The notes under the pieces: model-generated
What the model saw: the letters and a program-made list of their open reading frames with translations, nothing else
The model's database searches: none
Told to the model about the DNA's origin: nothing
Translations under genes and position numbers: made by a program
Assembly: GCA_002314565.1 (NCBI GenBank)
Contig: DCGL01000053.1
Location: forward strand, 1-5,565
Length of the DNA stretch: 5,565 bases
From: Clostridiales bacterium UBA1779
Lineage (GTDB): Bacteria > Bacillota > Clostridia > Oscillospirales > CAG-272
Direction: 5' to 3'
Shown: positions 4,967-5,565 of the stretch, piece after piece
Layout: the number at the start of each line of letters is the position of its first letter
Numbering within the stretch: the first letter of the stretch is position 1

Positions 4967-5539
4967 ATGTCATCACCTATCGGAGATAAGAGAGCGGTAA
5001 AGATTTTCGTTCTTTATCTGCTTGAAAATATAAATTATCCGCTTGAGCTCTGCACCATCAGCGATATCGTTATGCAGACGGATTACGTTATGTTTCTGGA
5101 TTTTGCAGAGAGCTTCAACGAAATGACCGACGCGGGGCTTATCGAACAGCTTGACCCCGCTGAAGAGGGGGGAAACCCGCTGTTCATCATCACCGATCAC
5201 GGACGTACCGTGGCCCAGGGCCTGAAGTCCGACGTGCTGCCGTCGATCCTTGACAAGTCGCTGACCGCAGCCTTCAGATATCTGGATTTCGCCCGCCGCA
5301 AAATAACGACGGACTGCGAAATTCTCAACGTCAACGCAATGACGGGCGAATGCGACGTTCACGCGAGAATTCTGGAAGAGAAGAGAATACTCTTCGATGC
5401 GGTGCTGCACGTTGACAGTATCAACCGCGCCGAGCGAATGAAGCGCAATTTCGAGGACAAGCCCGACGTCATTTACCGCGGGTATACGGCGCTTCTGGCG
5501 GGGAATATGAATTTTATATTTGACGGGAAGAAAGAATAA
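4967..5539 (+). CDS. DUF4364 family protein, putative winged-helix regulator
   Basis: The 190-residue product matches my recollection of the clostridial DUF4364 family, and its full length is typical. The N-terminal part (about 7-90) looks like a winged helix. It has a helix in DKRAVKIFVLYLLENINYPLE, a helix-turn-helix-like stretch ELCTISDIVMQTDYVMFLDFAESFNEMTDAGLIEQ (27-61), and a wing ending PLFIITDHGRTVAQ (71-84), reminiscent of PadR/MarR-like folds. The rest (about 95-190) is mixed helix and strand, perhaps for dimerisation. I see no membrane segment or signal peptide. Its DNA target is unknown. Divergence from hom invites the guess that it regulates itself and hom, but family knowledge gives no proof. 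The start at 4967 gives MSSPIGDKRAVK, with AAAGGA (4949-4954) 12 nt upstream. The longer in-frame ATG at 4865 precedes the promoter. Confidence 0.8.
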   Translation: MSSPIGDKRAVKIFVLYLLENINYPLELCTISDIVMQTDYVMFLDFAESFNEMTDAGLIEQLDPAEEGGNPLFIITDHGRTVAQGLKSDVLPSILDKSLTAAFRYLDFARRKITTDCEILNVNAMTGECDVHARILEEKRILFDAVLHVDSINRAERMKRNFEDKPDVIYRGYTALLAGNMNFIFDGKKE

Positions 5540-5565
5540 GGATTATCGCCTTTACAGCCGCCTGT

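Noticed and set aside
5540..5565. Terminator or next gene after DUF4364
   Set aside because: Only 26 bases remain, with no hairpin or start that can be supported.

Overview
The window reads as chromosomal DNA from a Gram-positive anaerobe of class Clostridia. The evidence is a groESL operon controlled by a CIRCE/HrcA operator and a consensus -35/-10 promoter, strong AGGAGG-type ribosome binding sites, and a protein of the DUF4364 winged-helix family, which is typical of Clostridia. The moderate GC content and codon use would fit an Oscillospirales-like gut lineage, but that finer placement is inference.

Layout, left to right. Positions 1-497 hold a gene-free tandem array with a 62-bp period. 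Each unit carries two copies of the self-complementary octamer TTACGTAA, 33 bp apart. The array is probably cut by the window edge. Positions 532-574 are a perfect 20-bp-stem hairpin with a 3-nt loop, a bidirectional terminator between the array and groEL. The minus strand then carries groEL (612-2249) and groES (2271-2558), with a CIRCE operator (2596-2622) and promoter (2635-2662) upstream. Also on the minus strand is a probable two-gene operon: homoserine dehydrogenase (3825-4814), transcribed first, then a GT4-type glycosyltransferase (2702-3811). A compact divergent promoter region (4815-4966) separates hom from a DUF4364 gene on the plus strand (4967-5539). The last 26 bases contain nothing I can identify.

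Functionally, groES/groEL form the chaperonin folding chamber under heat-shock repression. Hom makes homoserine for threonine and methionine and lacks the C-terminal ACT regulatory domain common in bacterial enzymes. The glycosyltransferase probably acts on a cell-surface glycan or glycolipid, substrate unknown. DUF4364 is a putative DNA-binding regulator whose promoter lies back-to-back with that of hom.

The least explained part is the 1-497 array. Its units belong to a few types that recur in the order alpha-beta-gamma-gamma / alpha-beta-gamma-delta. It is not a CRISPR. It can be read as a set of phased DNA-binding sites, or as a chain of very short basic mini-ORFs whose stop codons overlap or abut the next start. 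The sequence alone does not decide between these.
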